64,000 nt of DNA from Bacteroidota bacterium. GTDB taxonomy: Bacteria > Bacteroidota > Ignavibacteria > UBA10030 > UBA6906. The translations under genes and the position numbers were made by a program. A model generated the notes under the pieces. That model saw only the letters and a list, made by a program, of their open reading frames with translations. It ran no database searches and was not told the origin of the DNA. Below are positions 27,173-35,370 of this stretch, one piece after another; position 1 is the stretch's first letter, and every line of letters begins with the position of its first letter. The DNA lies in contig JAHBUR010000008.1 in NCBI GenBank assembly GCA_019637975.1, positions 1-64,000 on the forward strand, given 5' to 3'.

Positions 27173-29182
27173 ATGAGAAATCTCTCAATCATCGTTTTTG
27201 CAATTTCCGCGACTGCGTGGGCGCAACAACCTGCGCGAGACTATCCGGTGACGGCGGTTCCGTTTACCCAGGTTCGCGTCTCCGATGCATTCTGGGCGCC
27301 TCGCATTGAAATGAACCGCAGTGTTACCATTCCGTCGTCGTTCGATCACTGCAGAACAACCGGGCGGATCAAGAATTTTGAGATGGCGGCTGAACGAAAG
27401 GGGAAATTCCTCACGAAGTATTCATTCGACGATACCGACATTTACAAGACTCTTGAAGGCGCTTCGTACGCGCTGTCTACACATCCCGACAAGCATCTTG
27501 ATGCATATCTTGACAGTCTTATTGAATTGATCAGTCGGGCGCAGGAACCTGATGGCTATTTGTTCACCGAGCGTACGATGGATCCGGTCAACACAAGCAA
27601 GCGCATCGGATCGGAACGGTGGGTGAATGAACGGCTGCACAGTCACGAGTTGTACAACGCGGGACATTTGTACGAAGCCGCGGCAGCACATTTCCTCGCG
27701 ACGGGCAAACGTTCTCTGCTGGGTATCGCCCTCAAGAACGCGGATCTTATTGATGCAACATTCGGGCCCGGCAAGCGGCGCGTTGCACCCGGTCATCAGG
27801 TGATTGAGATGGGCCTCGCCAAACTCTATCGCATTACGGGAGACGAAAAGTATCTCCGACTTGCCAGGTTCTTTCTTGATGAGAGGGGCAGAGTCCCCTA
27901 TGACACGACCAGCAAGGATGTTTTCCGAAACGGCAAATACTGGCAGGATCATAAGCTGGTTGTCGATCAGAAGGAAGCGGTCGGGCATGCTGTTCGCGCC
28001 GTGTACATGTACAGCGCTATGGCCGATATCGCCGCACTGACGGGAGATGCATCATATATCCGCGCCATTGATACGTTGTGGGAGAATGTTGTCGGAAAGA
28101 AAATGTATGTACACGGCGGCATCGGCGCGGCAGGTGACGGCGAGCGTTTTGGCGAGAACTACGAACTGCCGAATCGTGATGCATACTGCGAAACCTGTGC
28201 TGCTATCGGCAATGTGTTCTGGAATCACCGCATGTTCCTGCTTCACGGCAACGCGAAGTACATCGATGTGTTGGAACGGATTCTCTACAACGGATTGATT
28301 TCGGGTTTCGGGCTGGATGGAAAGACATTCTTCTACACCAACGCAATGCAAATCAGCAAACACTACCGCCATCCCGATATTGAACTTTCGCGCTCGACGT
28401 GGTTTCCTTGCTCGTGCTGCCCCACGAATATCACACGCTTCGTCCCATCGATTCCGGGATACATTTTTGCGCAAAAGGAGAAGAACATTTATGTGAATTT
28501 GTTCGTGTCAGGCGAAACGGAGATCTCCCTCCCGAACGGCGTTCGCGTTGCGTTGAAACAAGAGACGAACTATCCGTGGAACGGAAAGGTGAGAATCGCA
28601 ATCAACACCGGGAAGTCGGCGCGGTTTTCAGTGAATATCCGTATTCCCGGATGGCTTTCCCGGCCGGTTCCGTCCGATTTGTACAGCTATCAATCAAAAC
28701 GGACAGCTTCCTATTCGCTGACAGTGAACGGTTCAACGGCGACAGTAGAAGCAAAAGACGGGTACGCAATTCTTGATCGTGAATGGAAGAAGAATGATGT
28801 GGTGGAAATAGATTTTCCAATGAACATCGAGCGCATGGTATCGCACCCGAATCTCAAAGAGAATTCGGGTAAAGTTGCCCTGCAACGCGGGCCGCTTGTG
28901 TATTGCGCGGAATGGGTTGACAACGGTGGACTGACAAGCAACTTGTTGTTACCGGACGACACGGAGTTGAAGGCGGAATTCCGCCTTGATTTGCTCAACG
29001 GAGTGATGACGCTTTCCAGCGAAGTCCCGGCATTTGTTCTCGGGAAAGACGGCAAAAGTGTAACGACGGAGCGGCAACAGTTTGTCGCAATTCCCTACTA
29101 TGCGTGGGCGCATCGGGGAGAGGGAGAAATGAATATCTGGCTGCCGCGAGCTCTTACGGGGATAGAAATCATTAATCATTGA
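27173..29182 (+). CDS. Secreted GH127-family glycoside hydrolase (beta-L-arabinofuranosidase-like)
   Basis: About 669 residues with a signal peptide ending at AWAQQ. It matches the GH127 (formerly DUF1680) layout: FWAPRIEMNRSVTIP at the N-terminus, an alpha/alpha barrel with HELYNAGHLYEAAAAH, the catalytic region NRDAYCETCAAIGNVFW and the metal-site cysteines in FPCSCCPTNITRF, then a beta-sandwich C-terminus. GH127 enzymes release beta-L-arabinofuranose; the exact substrate cannot be read here. A GGAG site 9 bp before the ATG at 27173 supports the start. It follows the HD gene by 19 bp. No transporter or other sugar gene adjoins it. Confidence 0.87.
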   Translation: MRNLSIIVFAISATAWAQQPARDYPVTAVPFTQVRVSDAFWAPRIEMNRSVTIPSSFDHCRTTGRIKNFEMAAERKGKFLTKYSFDDTDIYKTLEGASYALSTHPDKHLDAYLDSLIELISRAQEPDGYLFTERTMDPVNTSKRIGSERWVNERLHSHELYNAGHLYEAAAAHFLATGKRSLLGIALKNADLIDATFGPGKRRVAPGHQVIEMGLAKLYRITGDEKYLRLARFFLDERGRVPYDTTSKDVFRNGKYWQDHKLVVDQKEAVGHAVRAVYMYSAMADIAALTGDASYIRAIDTLWENVVGKKMYVHGGIGAAGDGERFGENYELPNRDAYCETCAAIGNVFWNHRMFLLHGNAKYIDVLERILYNGLISGFGLDGKTFFYTNAMQISKHYRHPDIELSRSTWFPCSCCPTNITRFVPSIPGYIFAQKEKNIYVNLFVSGETEISLPNGVRVALKQETNYPWNGKVRIAINTGKSARFSVNIRIPGWLSRPVPSDLYSYQSKRTASYSLTVNGSTATVEAKDGYAILDREWKKNDVVEIDFPMNIERMVSHPNLKENSGKVALQRGPLVYCAEWVDNGGLTSNLLLPDDTELKAEFRLDLLNGVMTLSSEVPAFVLGKDGKSVTTERQQFVAIPYYAWAHRGEGEMNIWLPRALTGIEIINH

Positions 29183-29189
29183 TCATGAT
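29169..29189. repeat. 7-bp-phased repeat over a stop codon
   Basis: Three consecutive heptads TCATTAA, TCATTGA, TCATGAT. The middle one contains the TGA stop of the GH127 gene (29180-29182), so the repeat spans the last two codons and the short gap before the M50 protease gene. Short, so chance cannot be excluded; listed because three other heptad tracts occur in the window. Confidence 0.45.
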
Positions 29190-29200
29190 ATGAGGTTAAC

Positions 29201-29905
29201 GTGACGCCGGAGATACTTGCCAACGGACTTGCGTGGTACGTCGTGTTTTTGTTTTCAATAACAGTGCACGAAGCGGCTCACGCATTTGCTGCAATGAAAA
29301 TGGGAGACGACACGGCATACAACGGCGGACAAGTAACGCTTAATCCTGCGCCGCATGTACGCCGCGAACCATTCGGCACCGTGATCGTTCCGATTCTCTC
29401 CTACTTCCTTGCGGGTTGGATGATGGGATGGGCAAGCGCGCCGTACAATCCGCATTGGGCGTTACAGTATCCGAAGCGCTCCGCAATTATGTCGCTTGCC
29501 GGACCGGCATCGAATCTGGTGCTTGTCTTTGGGACTTCGATCATCATTCGGCTGGGAGTTGAGTTCGGCTTCTTTGTACCGCCCGAGAGGCTTTCCTTTA
29601 CTCATCTTACTGAGGCCGTCGATGGGGGCATGTGGTCAAACGCTGCAACCATACTTAGCATTCTCTTCTCTCTGAACCTGCTGTTGTTTGCTTTCAATTT
29701 GATACCTGTGCCGCCGTTGGATGGAAGCGGTGCATTGCCGCTTTTCATGAGCGAACAGCTCGGACAGAAGTACATGAGTCTCCTGCATCGATCGGGCTTT
29801 GCCATTTTCGGTATTTTTCTCGCGTGGCAATTGTTCACGTACATCTACCCGCCGATTCATTTGGCGGCAATTAACTTGCTGTATCCCGGCTTAGATTATC
29901 ATTGA
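29201..29905 (+). CDS. M50-family site-2-type membrane metalloprotease
   Basis: A 234-residue polytopic protein with the zinc motif HEAAH in ITVHEAAHAFAAMKMG (about residue 23), a conserved GP in MSLAGPASNLVLV, and the third-ligand motif NLIPVPPLDGSG (about 165). This is the compact SpoIVFB/rhomboid-like M50 layout without a PDZ domain. Members cleave membrane-spanning substrates; the target here is unknown. The start is GTG at 29201 with GAGG upstream. Confidence 0.87.
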   Translation: MTPEILANGLAWYVVFLFSITVHEAAHAFAAMKMGDDTAYNGGQVTLNPAPHVRREPFGTVIVPILSYFLAGWMMGWASAPYNPHWALQYPKRSAIMSLAGPASNLVLVFGTSIIIRLGVEFGFFVPPERLSFTHLTEAVDGGMWSNAATILSILFSLNLLLFAFNLIPVPPLDGSGALPLFMSEQLGQKYMSLLHRSGFAIFGIFLAWQLFTYIYPPIHLAAINLLYPGLDYH

Positions 29906-29926
29906 TACGGCAGCCAGTCGTTCGAC

Positions 29927-30445
29927 ATGAATCTTGAAGAACAAATCCTCAAAGAACACTCCAAGCACAACACGGTCCGCATTGCGCGGTGGGTTGGCAG
30001 CGACAAAAAGCGATTCAAGCAGTTAATGGATCTGTTTCTGAAAGGAGAATATCGAGTGACGCAGCGATCAGCGTGGATCGTATCGCATTGTGCTGATGAA
30101 CATCCGGTTCTTCTTCTTCCCTACCTCAACAAAATGATCGACCGTATGATGGAACCGGATGTGCATGTTGCGGCGAGAAGAAATGTCGTCAGGCTTTTGC
30201 AGAATATCGAAGTCCCACCCAAACTTGCGGGCAAAGTGGCAACGATTTGTTTCGAGTTGCTGGCATCTCGGAAAGAGCCGGTTGCCGTAAAATGCTTCTG
30301 CATGACAGTTCTCGGCAACATCGCAAAGCAAGAGCCGGACCTCGGGAATGAAATCCGGCTCATCGTTGAACAACAGATACCGTGGGGAACGGCGGGGTTT
30401 CGCGCAAGGGCAAAAAAAGTATTGAAAGGGCTCGACGCCCACTGA
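29927..30445 (+). CDS. HEAT-repeat-like protein, unknown function
   Basis: A 172-residue, mostly helical protein. Paired helices such as RVTQRSAWIVSHCADEHP, the stretch LLPYLNKMIDRM, and VAARRNVVRLLQNIEVP resemble HEAT repeats, usually protein-binding scaffolds. No signal peptide. Its stop is one base from the stop of the convergent M2 peptidase gene, leaving no space for a terminator. Confidence 0.7.
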   Translation: MNLEEQILKEHSKHNTVRIARWVGSDKKRFKQLMDLFLKGEYRVTQRSAWIVSHCADEHPVLLLPYLNKMIDRMMEPDVHVAARRNVVRLLQNIEVPPKLAGKVATICFELLASRKEPVAVKCFCMTVLGNIAKQEPDLGNEIRLIVEQQIPWGTAGFRARAKKVLKGLDAH

Positions 30446-30446
30446 G

Positions 30447-32240
30447 CTACTGAATCGTGCTCTTCCTGCCGGCGTTTACTTTCTTGAGATATTCCATCAG
30501 CGGCTGATAGTATTCAAGCATTGCGCGGGCGCTCAGGTCTTCCCCTGTTTTCTCTTTCAGCACCTCTCGCCAATCGCGGGTAGCGCCGGGGCGCATAATG
30601 CCGCGCAGAAAATCTCCCGCTTCTTGGTTGCCATAATAATTGCAGACATTCGGGCTTTGTTTCAGAATATTCTTTGCGATATAGTCATGAAGCTGGAATT
30701 TCAGCACGCACGAGATCGCATAATCGTAATACTGCCCGGGATCGTCGATGATATGAGTTTTCGTCGCTGCATCGCAATATTCTGAAAGCCGCGGCGTCGG
30801 AGGAACAATCCCCTGAAATCTTTCCACATACTCCCACCAGCGCTTGTTGTATTCATCCTTCGTCAGGTTCTGCTCGTAGAGGTCGTGCTCGAAATGCGAC
30901 ATCGTGCCGGCGGCGAATGGGATGAACACAACGGAGCTGCTGGAAAGTGCTTCATTCAACAGCCACTGCGTCTGGTCAATCTTCTTCGCCGGAAGCAGGC
31001 CAAGATCCTGCAGATACGGCTGTTGCATCGACGCGATGGCCATCAAATCGCCGATACCTTCGTGGTAGCCGCGGTTTGCCCCGTCACGCAAAACCATGGG
31101 CACATCCGGATTTGAGTATTCTATGAAGTAGTAGATGTGTCCGAGTTCATGATGCGATGTTCTGAACCACTCCGCCGTCGGTTCGATACTCATTAATGAA
31201 CGATAGTCATCGGCAAGATTGATGTGCCACGCCGAGGCATGATTGTTCTTCTTGCGCGCCGAGCCTGCTTCCACAGGATAAAGATCGGACTTTTCCCAGA
31301 ATGTCTTGTTCATTTCCGGGAACCCGAGGCTCACGTAGAACTTCTCGGATTGTTCAGCAATCCATTCCTTTGTCTTTGTCTTGAACGGCTCGTTCAAATC
31401 TACAGACTTGATAAGTCCGGGCCAGTTCTGCCCCCAACGGTTCGGCAACCAGTGAGCAGGTAGCTTGTCGGGTACGGGCTGTTTATATCGTTTCGCGAGC
31501 TCATAGCGGGCGTATGTATGAAGTTCCCTGTACAGCGGCCGAAGTTCGTCCACTAATTTCGCCATCAACACCATCATCTCCGATGTAGACATGCCGTAAT
31601 CGGCGACCTCAAGGTCGAAATAGGAGTTGTATCCCATTTCCCGCGCAACTCTGTTTCGCAGGTATTGAAGCTCTTCCAGTCCGTCCCGGAGTTCTACCCC
31701 GACACCTTTGCTGGTTTCCCAGGCGAAGAGTCTCTCTTTAAGATTGTTTGACTCCACCAGAATGCGATCTATTTCGTTCGTTGTGACTTTCTTCGGCTTT
31801 CCATCCGCGTCGGTCATCATGTATTCATAGCCGTAGAGGGCACTTGTCTGCTTTGTTGTCGCGCTGATCAGCGAGTCGACAACGGCCGGAATGGTCCCGG
31901 GAGCGTGGGCTGCAAAAAGACGAATCTTCTCAAGCTGGCGAACCTGCAAAGGATCAAGTTTGTCGCGTTGTGCAAGCAAGGTCTTCGTCTTCTCAATAAC
32001 CTCTTTGCTTCCTTGGAATCTTGCCAGCACTTTTGTTGCCTCCGTGGCGAGACTGTCGTTCACGTCGCTGATGTCGGTATTGGCAAGCCATTGCGCTTCA
32101 TTCGCAGCCGTCAGCAGCTTGTGGAATTGCGTGTTATAGTCCTGAAGAAATTCATCTGCCTCTTGCTTCGGCTCGTTTGCGCAGGAAGTCAGAAGCAACG
32201 CTGTAACGGGAAACAGCATCAGGGTAACGATATGTTTCAT
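30447..32240 (-). CDS. M2-family (ACE-like) zinc peptidase lipoprotein
   Basis: A 597-residue peptidase with a lipobox LLLTSC near residue 19. The zinc site is in RTSHHELGHIYYFIEY (HExxH), the third ligand Glu in GYHEGIGDLMAIAS, and the family phrase HASAWHINLADDYR is present. M2 enzymes remove dipeptides from peptide C-termini (family knowledge); here it would act outside the cytoplasm. I chose the ATG at 32240, with GGAG 8 bp upstream, instead of an earlier start at 32285 that would put 15 residues before the signal peptide. The gap 32241-32416 holds only small hairpins and no gene. Confidence 0.9.
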   Translation of the reverse strand: MKHIVTLMLFPVTALLLTSCANEPKQEADEFLQDYNTQFHKLLTAANEAQWLANTDISDVNDSLATEATKVLARFQGSKEVIEKTKTLLAQRDKLDPLQVRQLEKIRLFAAHAPGTIPAVVDSLISATTKQTSALYGYEYMMTDADGKPKKVTTNEIDRILVESNNLKERLFAWETSKGVGVELRDGLEELQYLRNRVAREMGYNSYFDLEVADYGMSTSEMMVLMAKLVDELRPLYRELHTYARYELAKRYKQPVPDKLPAHWLPNRWGQNWPGLIKSVDLNEPFKTKTKEWIAEQSEKFYVSLGFPEMNKTFWEKSDLYPVEAGSARKKNNHASAWHINLADDYRSLMSIEPTAEWFRTSHHELGHIYYFIEYSNPDVPMVLRDGANRGYHEGIGDLMAIASMQQPYLQDLGLLPAKKIDQTQWLLNEALSSSSVVFIPFAAGTMSHFEHDLYEQNLTKDEYNKRWWEYVERFQGIVPPTPRLSEYCDAATKTHIIDDPGQYYDYAISCVLKFQLHDYIAKNILKQSPNVCNYYGNQEAGDFLRGIMRPGATRDWREVLKEKTGEDLSARAMLEYYQPLMEYLKKVNAGRKSTIQ

Positions 32241-32416
32241 TCTCCTATCTCCAATGATTATGTTGTTGGAACAATTCTGTCGCACGAGGCCACTGGCCTT
32301 CCTTGTTCGAATTGAATGAGAACTGCTGAAAGAATTTGGTGTTGGAAGAAAAGATTCGTCATTTCAATGTAGAGAAGTCCCGCGGCGATGTCAAGGCGCG
32401 GTCAGGCCCGAAAGGG

Positions 32417-33370
32417 TCATCTGGAGGGCCGCATGTGTTTGTTGCGCAACAGCGACAGTATAACAGAAACAGTCAAAACGGATGCAATAGTGCCGAGGGA
32501 GATGCCGATAGAAATATGAACAACATCCTCCAACAACATCTTAATCCCGATAAAAATGAGAACGAGGGAAAGTCCATGCTTCAGGTAGTAAAAGGACTTC
32601 ATGACTCCAGCGAGCAGAAAATACAAAGCGCGCAAACCGAGAATGGCAAAGACGTTTGACGAGTAAACGATAAACGGATCGCGCGTTACGCCGAATACCG
32701 CGGGGATCGAGTCCACAGCAAACACGATGTCCGTCGTTTCCACCGTCAGGAGAACCAGAAACAACGTTGTGACATGAAGTCTGCCGCCGACGCGTGTGAA
32801 AAAATTGTGCGTCTCATACCCTGTATCGACCGGAAACACCCTCTTCGCTAATCGGATAATGGGATTCTTGTCAGGATGAACCTTCACCTCATCCTCGCGC
32901 AACATTTTCCAGCCGCTGTAGATGAGTATTGCCCCAAAAATGTAGAGAATCCAGTCAAATCGCGCTATGAGCAATGCACCCGCCGCGATAAATATCGCAC
33001 GAAACACGAGCGCGCCAAGCACACCCCAGAACAGTACTCTGTGTTGATACTTCGGGGGGACACCAAAATAATTGAAGATAAGGATGAAGACAAAAATGTT
33101 GTCAACCGAAAGGGATTTTTCTAGCAGATAGCCGGTCAGGAATTCCAGACTCACCCTCGTTGCCACTTCACTTCCGCTATTCTCCTTCACCCAGAAGTAC
33201 AAGCCCACGTTGAAGACAAGCGAGAGTGCAATCCACACAACACTCCACCATGCCGCTTCTTTGAGAGTGACCGGCTCATCTTTTCTGTGAAACACACCAA
33301 GGTCGAGCGCCAACAGGAGGAGGATGAAAAAATTGAAGCCGATGAAGAGGTAGAGTTCGTTTTCCGGCAT
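32417..33370 (-). CDS. TerC-family integral membrane protein
   Basis: A 317-residue protein with about nine membrane helices. Conserved acidic motifs are SLSVDNIFVFILIF (about residue 88) and VETTDIVFAVDSIPAVFG (about 205), both typical of TerC/Alx proteins, which handle manganese or other metal ions. The central loop is charged (MLREDEVKVHPDKNPI). It follows the esterase gene with a 2-bp gap and is the last gene of a four-gene coupled unit. The name TerC does not mean tellurite resistance here: no other ter genes are present. Confidence 0.9.
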   Translation of the reverse strand: MPENELYLFIGFNFFILLLLALDLGVFHRKDEPVTLKEAAWWSVVWIALSLVFNVGLYFWVKENSGSEVATRVSLEFLTGYLLEKSLSVDNIFVFILIFNYFGVPPKYQHRVLFWGVLGALVFRAIFIAAGALLIARFDWILYIFGAILIYSGWKMLREDEVKVHPDKNPIIRLAKRVFPVDTGYETHNFFTRVGGRLHVTTLFLVLLTVETTDIVFAVDSIPAVFGVTRDPFIVYSSNVFAILGLRALYFLLAGVMKSFYYLKHGLSLVLIFIGIKMLLEDVVHISIGISLGTIASVLTVSVILSLLRNKHMRPSR

Positions 33371-33372
33371 GG

Positions 33373-34041
33373 CTACGTACTCTTCCCGCCGTCAATCTGT
33401 TGCGAAAGCCACCGGACCATGTCGTTCAGACTTTGCTGGCCGATTTCATGCGCCATCGGGTATTCATGATACTCAACGCGAGCTTTCGCCGCATCCAGCT
33501 TCTCCTTAATGAGGCGGCTTGCCTCAACAGGAATCACCTGATCGTAGAGTCCGTGAGCAACAAAAAAGCCGAGGGCGTTCACTTCGTTCCACCGGTATTC
33601 GAGATGTGTACCCTCGACGAGATAGCCGCTGTTGGCAAGAACGCCGCGGAATTTCTGCGGCATGCTCAATGCCATCGCCAGCGACATCACTGTCCCCATG
33701 CTGAACCCCAACAGGTAGACCTGATGTTGATCGACAGGATAATGTAACAGCACAGCATCGACAAACGTGGAGAGCTTGTCGCAACTCTCTTTGAACATGT
33801 GCGGCTCAGGTTTGCCCATCTCCAGAAAGTCATACCACTTGTATCCGCCCCATTCCAGGTTGAACGGCGCCCGCACGGCGATAGTCAGCAATCGGGAATC
33901 GAGATATTGCGCAAGTCCGGCAAGATCATGCTCATCGGCGCCAAGCCCGTGCAGCATGATAACCGTCGGATGCTTCTCGCCCGCCGGGGCTTCAGGCTCG
34001 ATCAGGATATGATGAAGAGATGAAGATATTGTCTTCCTCAA
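33373..34041 (-). CDS. Phospholipase/carboxylesterase-type alpha/beta hydrolase
   Basis: A 222-residue cytosolic hydrolase. The oxyanion region is VIMLHGLGADEHDL, the nucleophile elbow is LLGFSMGTVMSLA (Ser), and the Asp and His of the triad are in HGLYDQVIPVEAS and YPMAHEIGQ. It resembles the abhydrolase_2 carboxylesterase family. The substrate is unknown. It starts inside the stop of the upstream amidohydrolase gene (ATGA overlap). Confidence 0.85.
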   Translation of the reverse strand: MRKTISSSLHHILIEPEAPAGEKHPTVIMLHGLGADEHDLAGLAQYLDSRLLTIAVRAPFNLEWGGYKWYDFLEMGKPEPHMFKESCDKLSTFVDAVLLHYPVDQHQVYLLGFSMGTVMSLAMALSMPQKFRGVLANSGYLVEGTHLEYRWNEVNALGFFVAHGLYDQVIPVEASRLIKEKLDAAKARVEYHEYPMAHEIGQQSLNDMVRWLSQQIDGGKST

Positions 34042-35369
34042 TTACTTCGCATCCTGCGATATTTCTCTTTGTACTTTTCATACAACATCGTATGGCGACT
34101 CGTGAGGTCGACTTTTTTTCCCTCAATAAATTGCATCTCAACCCGTGTCATGATTTCAAGGGGATCGCCGTCTGTTATAATAAGCGTTGCGTCCTTGCCA
34201 AGTTCGAGCGAGCCGATCCTGTCTGCAACGCCGAAAATTTGCGCCGGGTAGAGGGTGATCGCTTTCAGCGCCTCTTCTTTTGGCAGGCCGTAGGCAGCGG
34301 CATGAGCGGCCTGATACGGCAGGTTGCGTTCGTGCGGTGCTTCCTCTTCGCTGATAATGGCAAACCGGATTCCGGCTTCGTGCAGTTTCTTCGGCAATGC
34401 AAACGGCTCATCATATTTGTCGAAACGGCGTGTGGGAAGACGGTGAATGCCTCCTGCTAGCACCGGGATGTTGTGCTTCTTCAGCAAATCCGTTACGCGC
34501 CACGCCTCATGCCCTCCGCGGATGATAAGCTTAAGATTCTCCTGTATTGCCCATGCAACAGCCGCCTGAATTTGTTGCACGTCATTCGCAACCACCATCA
34601 CCGGCACTTTGCCTTCGAGCACGGGAATCATTGCCTCCCAACGCAGATCGACGTTATGGTAGGGAATGCCCTTTTGCTCTTCCGCTTTCTTTGCGTTCAT
34701 GTATGCCCGCGCATCGCGGAAGGCATCGGCAAGTTCTTTCAACTGCTTCTCGCGCTCCTTGATCTGATCCGCCTCGGAGCGGATTTGTCTGCGCCCGCGA
34801 CCGATTGTCATAGCCGGCCACTGGACGACAAGGGCGGCCGGTGCTTTCAGCGTCATGTCCTCCCATGTCCATCCATCCGACATCATCACCGCCGACATAC
34901 CGGAGATGAGTCCGCCTTGCGGCGCGGTGACAAATGTCGTGATGCCGTTTGCCCGCGTAACGGGAATGATCTCCGACTCCGGGTTCACAGCAACTTCAGC
35001 GCGAACGTTCGGGTTGATGCGGCCGGTTTCATTGTGATCGCGAGTAGCGCGTACGGCCCCGATCTCGGTGAGCCCGATATATGTATCAGGACTCATCAGT
35101 CCGGGATACACATGTTTGCCGGTTGCGTCAATCACTTCGGCTCCCCGCGGCGTCGTGAGTTGTGTTTCGATTGCCGTGATTTTTCCGTCCTCGAAGATGA
35201 TCGTTCCCTTTTCAATCACCGGCCCGCTGACCGTGTGTATCGTCGCATTTACGATGGCAATGGTTTTCTCCTGTTTCTTGCCGGGAATTTGTCCCAACGC
35301 AAGAAGCGAACCGGAAGAGACGACCAACACCCCAATGACCAATGACCAATGACGAATACCATTCTTCAT
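34038..35369 (-). CDS. Secreted amidohydrolase-like protein lacking the HxH metal motif
   Basis: A 443-residue exported protein. The start at 35369 follows an AAGGAGG site and gives a signal peptide (SLVIGVLVVSSGSLLALGQ). The amidohydrolase opening is present (AIVNATIHTVSGPVIEKGTI) and so is the closing composite domain (LELGKDATLIITDGDPLEI), but where the metal-binding HxH should follow 'YPGL' the sequence reads MSPDTYIGL. It may be catalytically inactive or use another chemistry. It lies one base after the double amidohydrolase gene and could be its partner. Part of the signal peptide is encoded by a 7-bp tandem repeat (35332-35359). Confidence 0.8.
   Translation of the reverse strand: MKNGIRHWSLVIGVLVVSSGSLLALGQIPGKKQEKTIAIVNATIHTVSGPVIEKGTIIFEDGKITAIETQLTTPRGAEVIDATGKHVYPGLMSPDTYIGLTEIGAVRATRDHNETGRINPNVRAEVAVNPESEIIPVTRANGITTFVTAPQGGLISGMSAVMMSDGWTWEDMTLKAPAALVVQWPAMTIGRGRRQIRSEADQIKEREKQLKELADAFRDARAYMNAKKAEEQKGIPYHNVDLRWEAMIPVLEGKVPVMVVANDVQQIQAAVAWAIQENLKLIIRGGHEAWRVTDLLKKHNIPVLAGGIHRLPTRRFDKYDEPFALPKKLHEAGIRFAIISEEEAPHERNLPYQAAHAAAYGLPKEEALKAITLYPAQIFGVADRIGSLELGKDATLIITDGDPLEIMTRVEMQFIEGKKVDLTSRHTMLYEKYKEKYRRMRSN
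35332..35359. repeat. 7-bp tandem repeat inside a signal-peptide coding region
   Basis: Three perfect copies of CCAATGA and one variant CGAATAC in a row. On the coding (minus) strand it reads as TCATTGG units and encodes IRHWSLVIG within the signal peptide of the amidohydrolase-like protein. Confidence 0.8.
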
Positions 35370-35370
35370 T

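Noticed and set aside
32417-33370. Tellurite-resistance operon
   Set aside because: Only a TerC-family gene is present; terA, terB, terD and terZ are absent.
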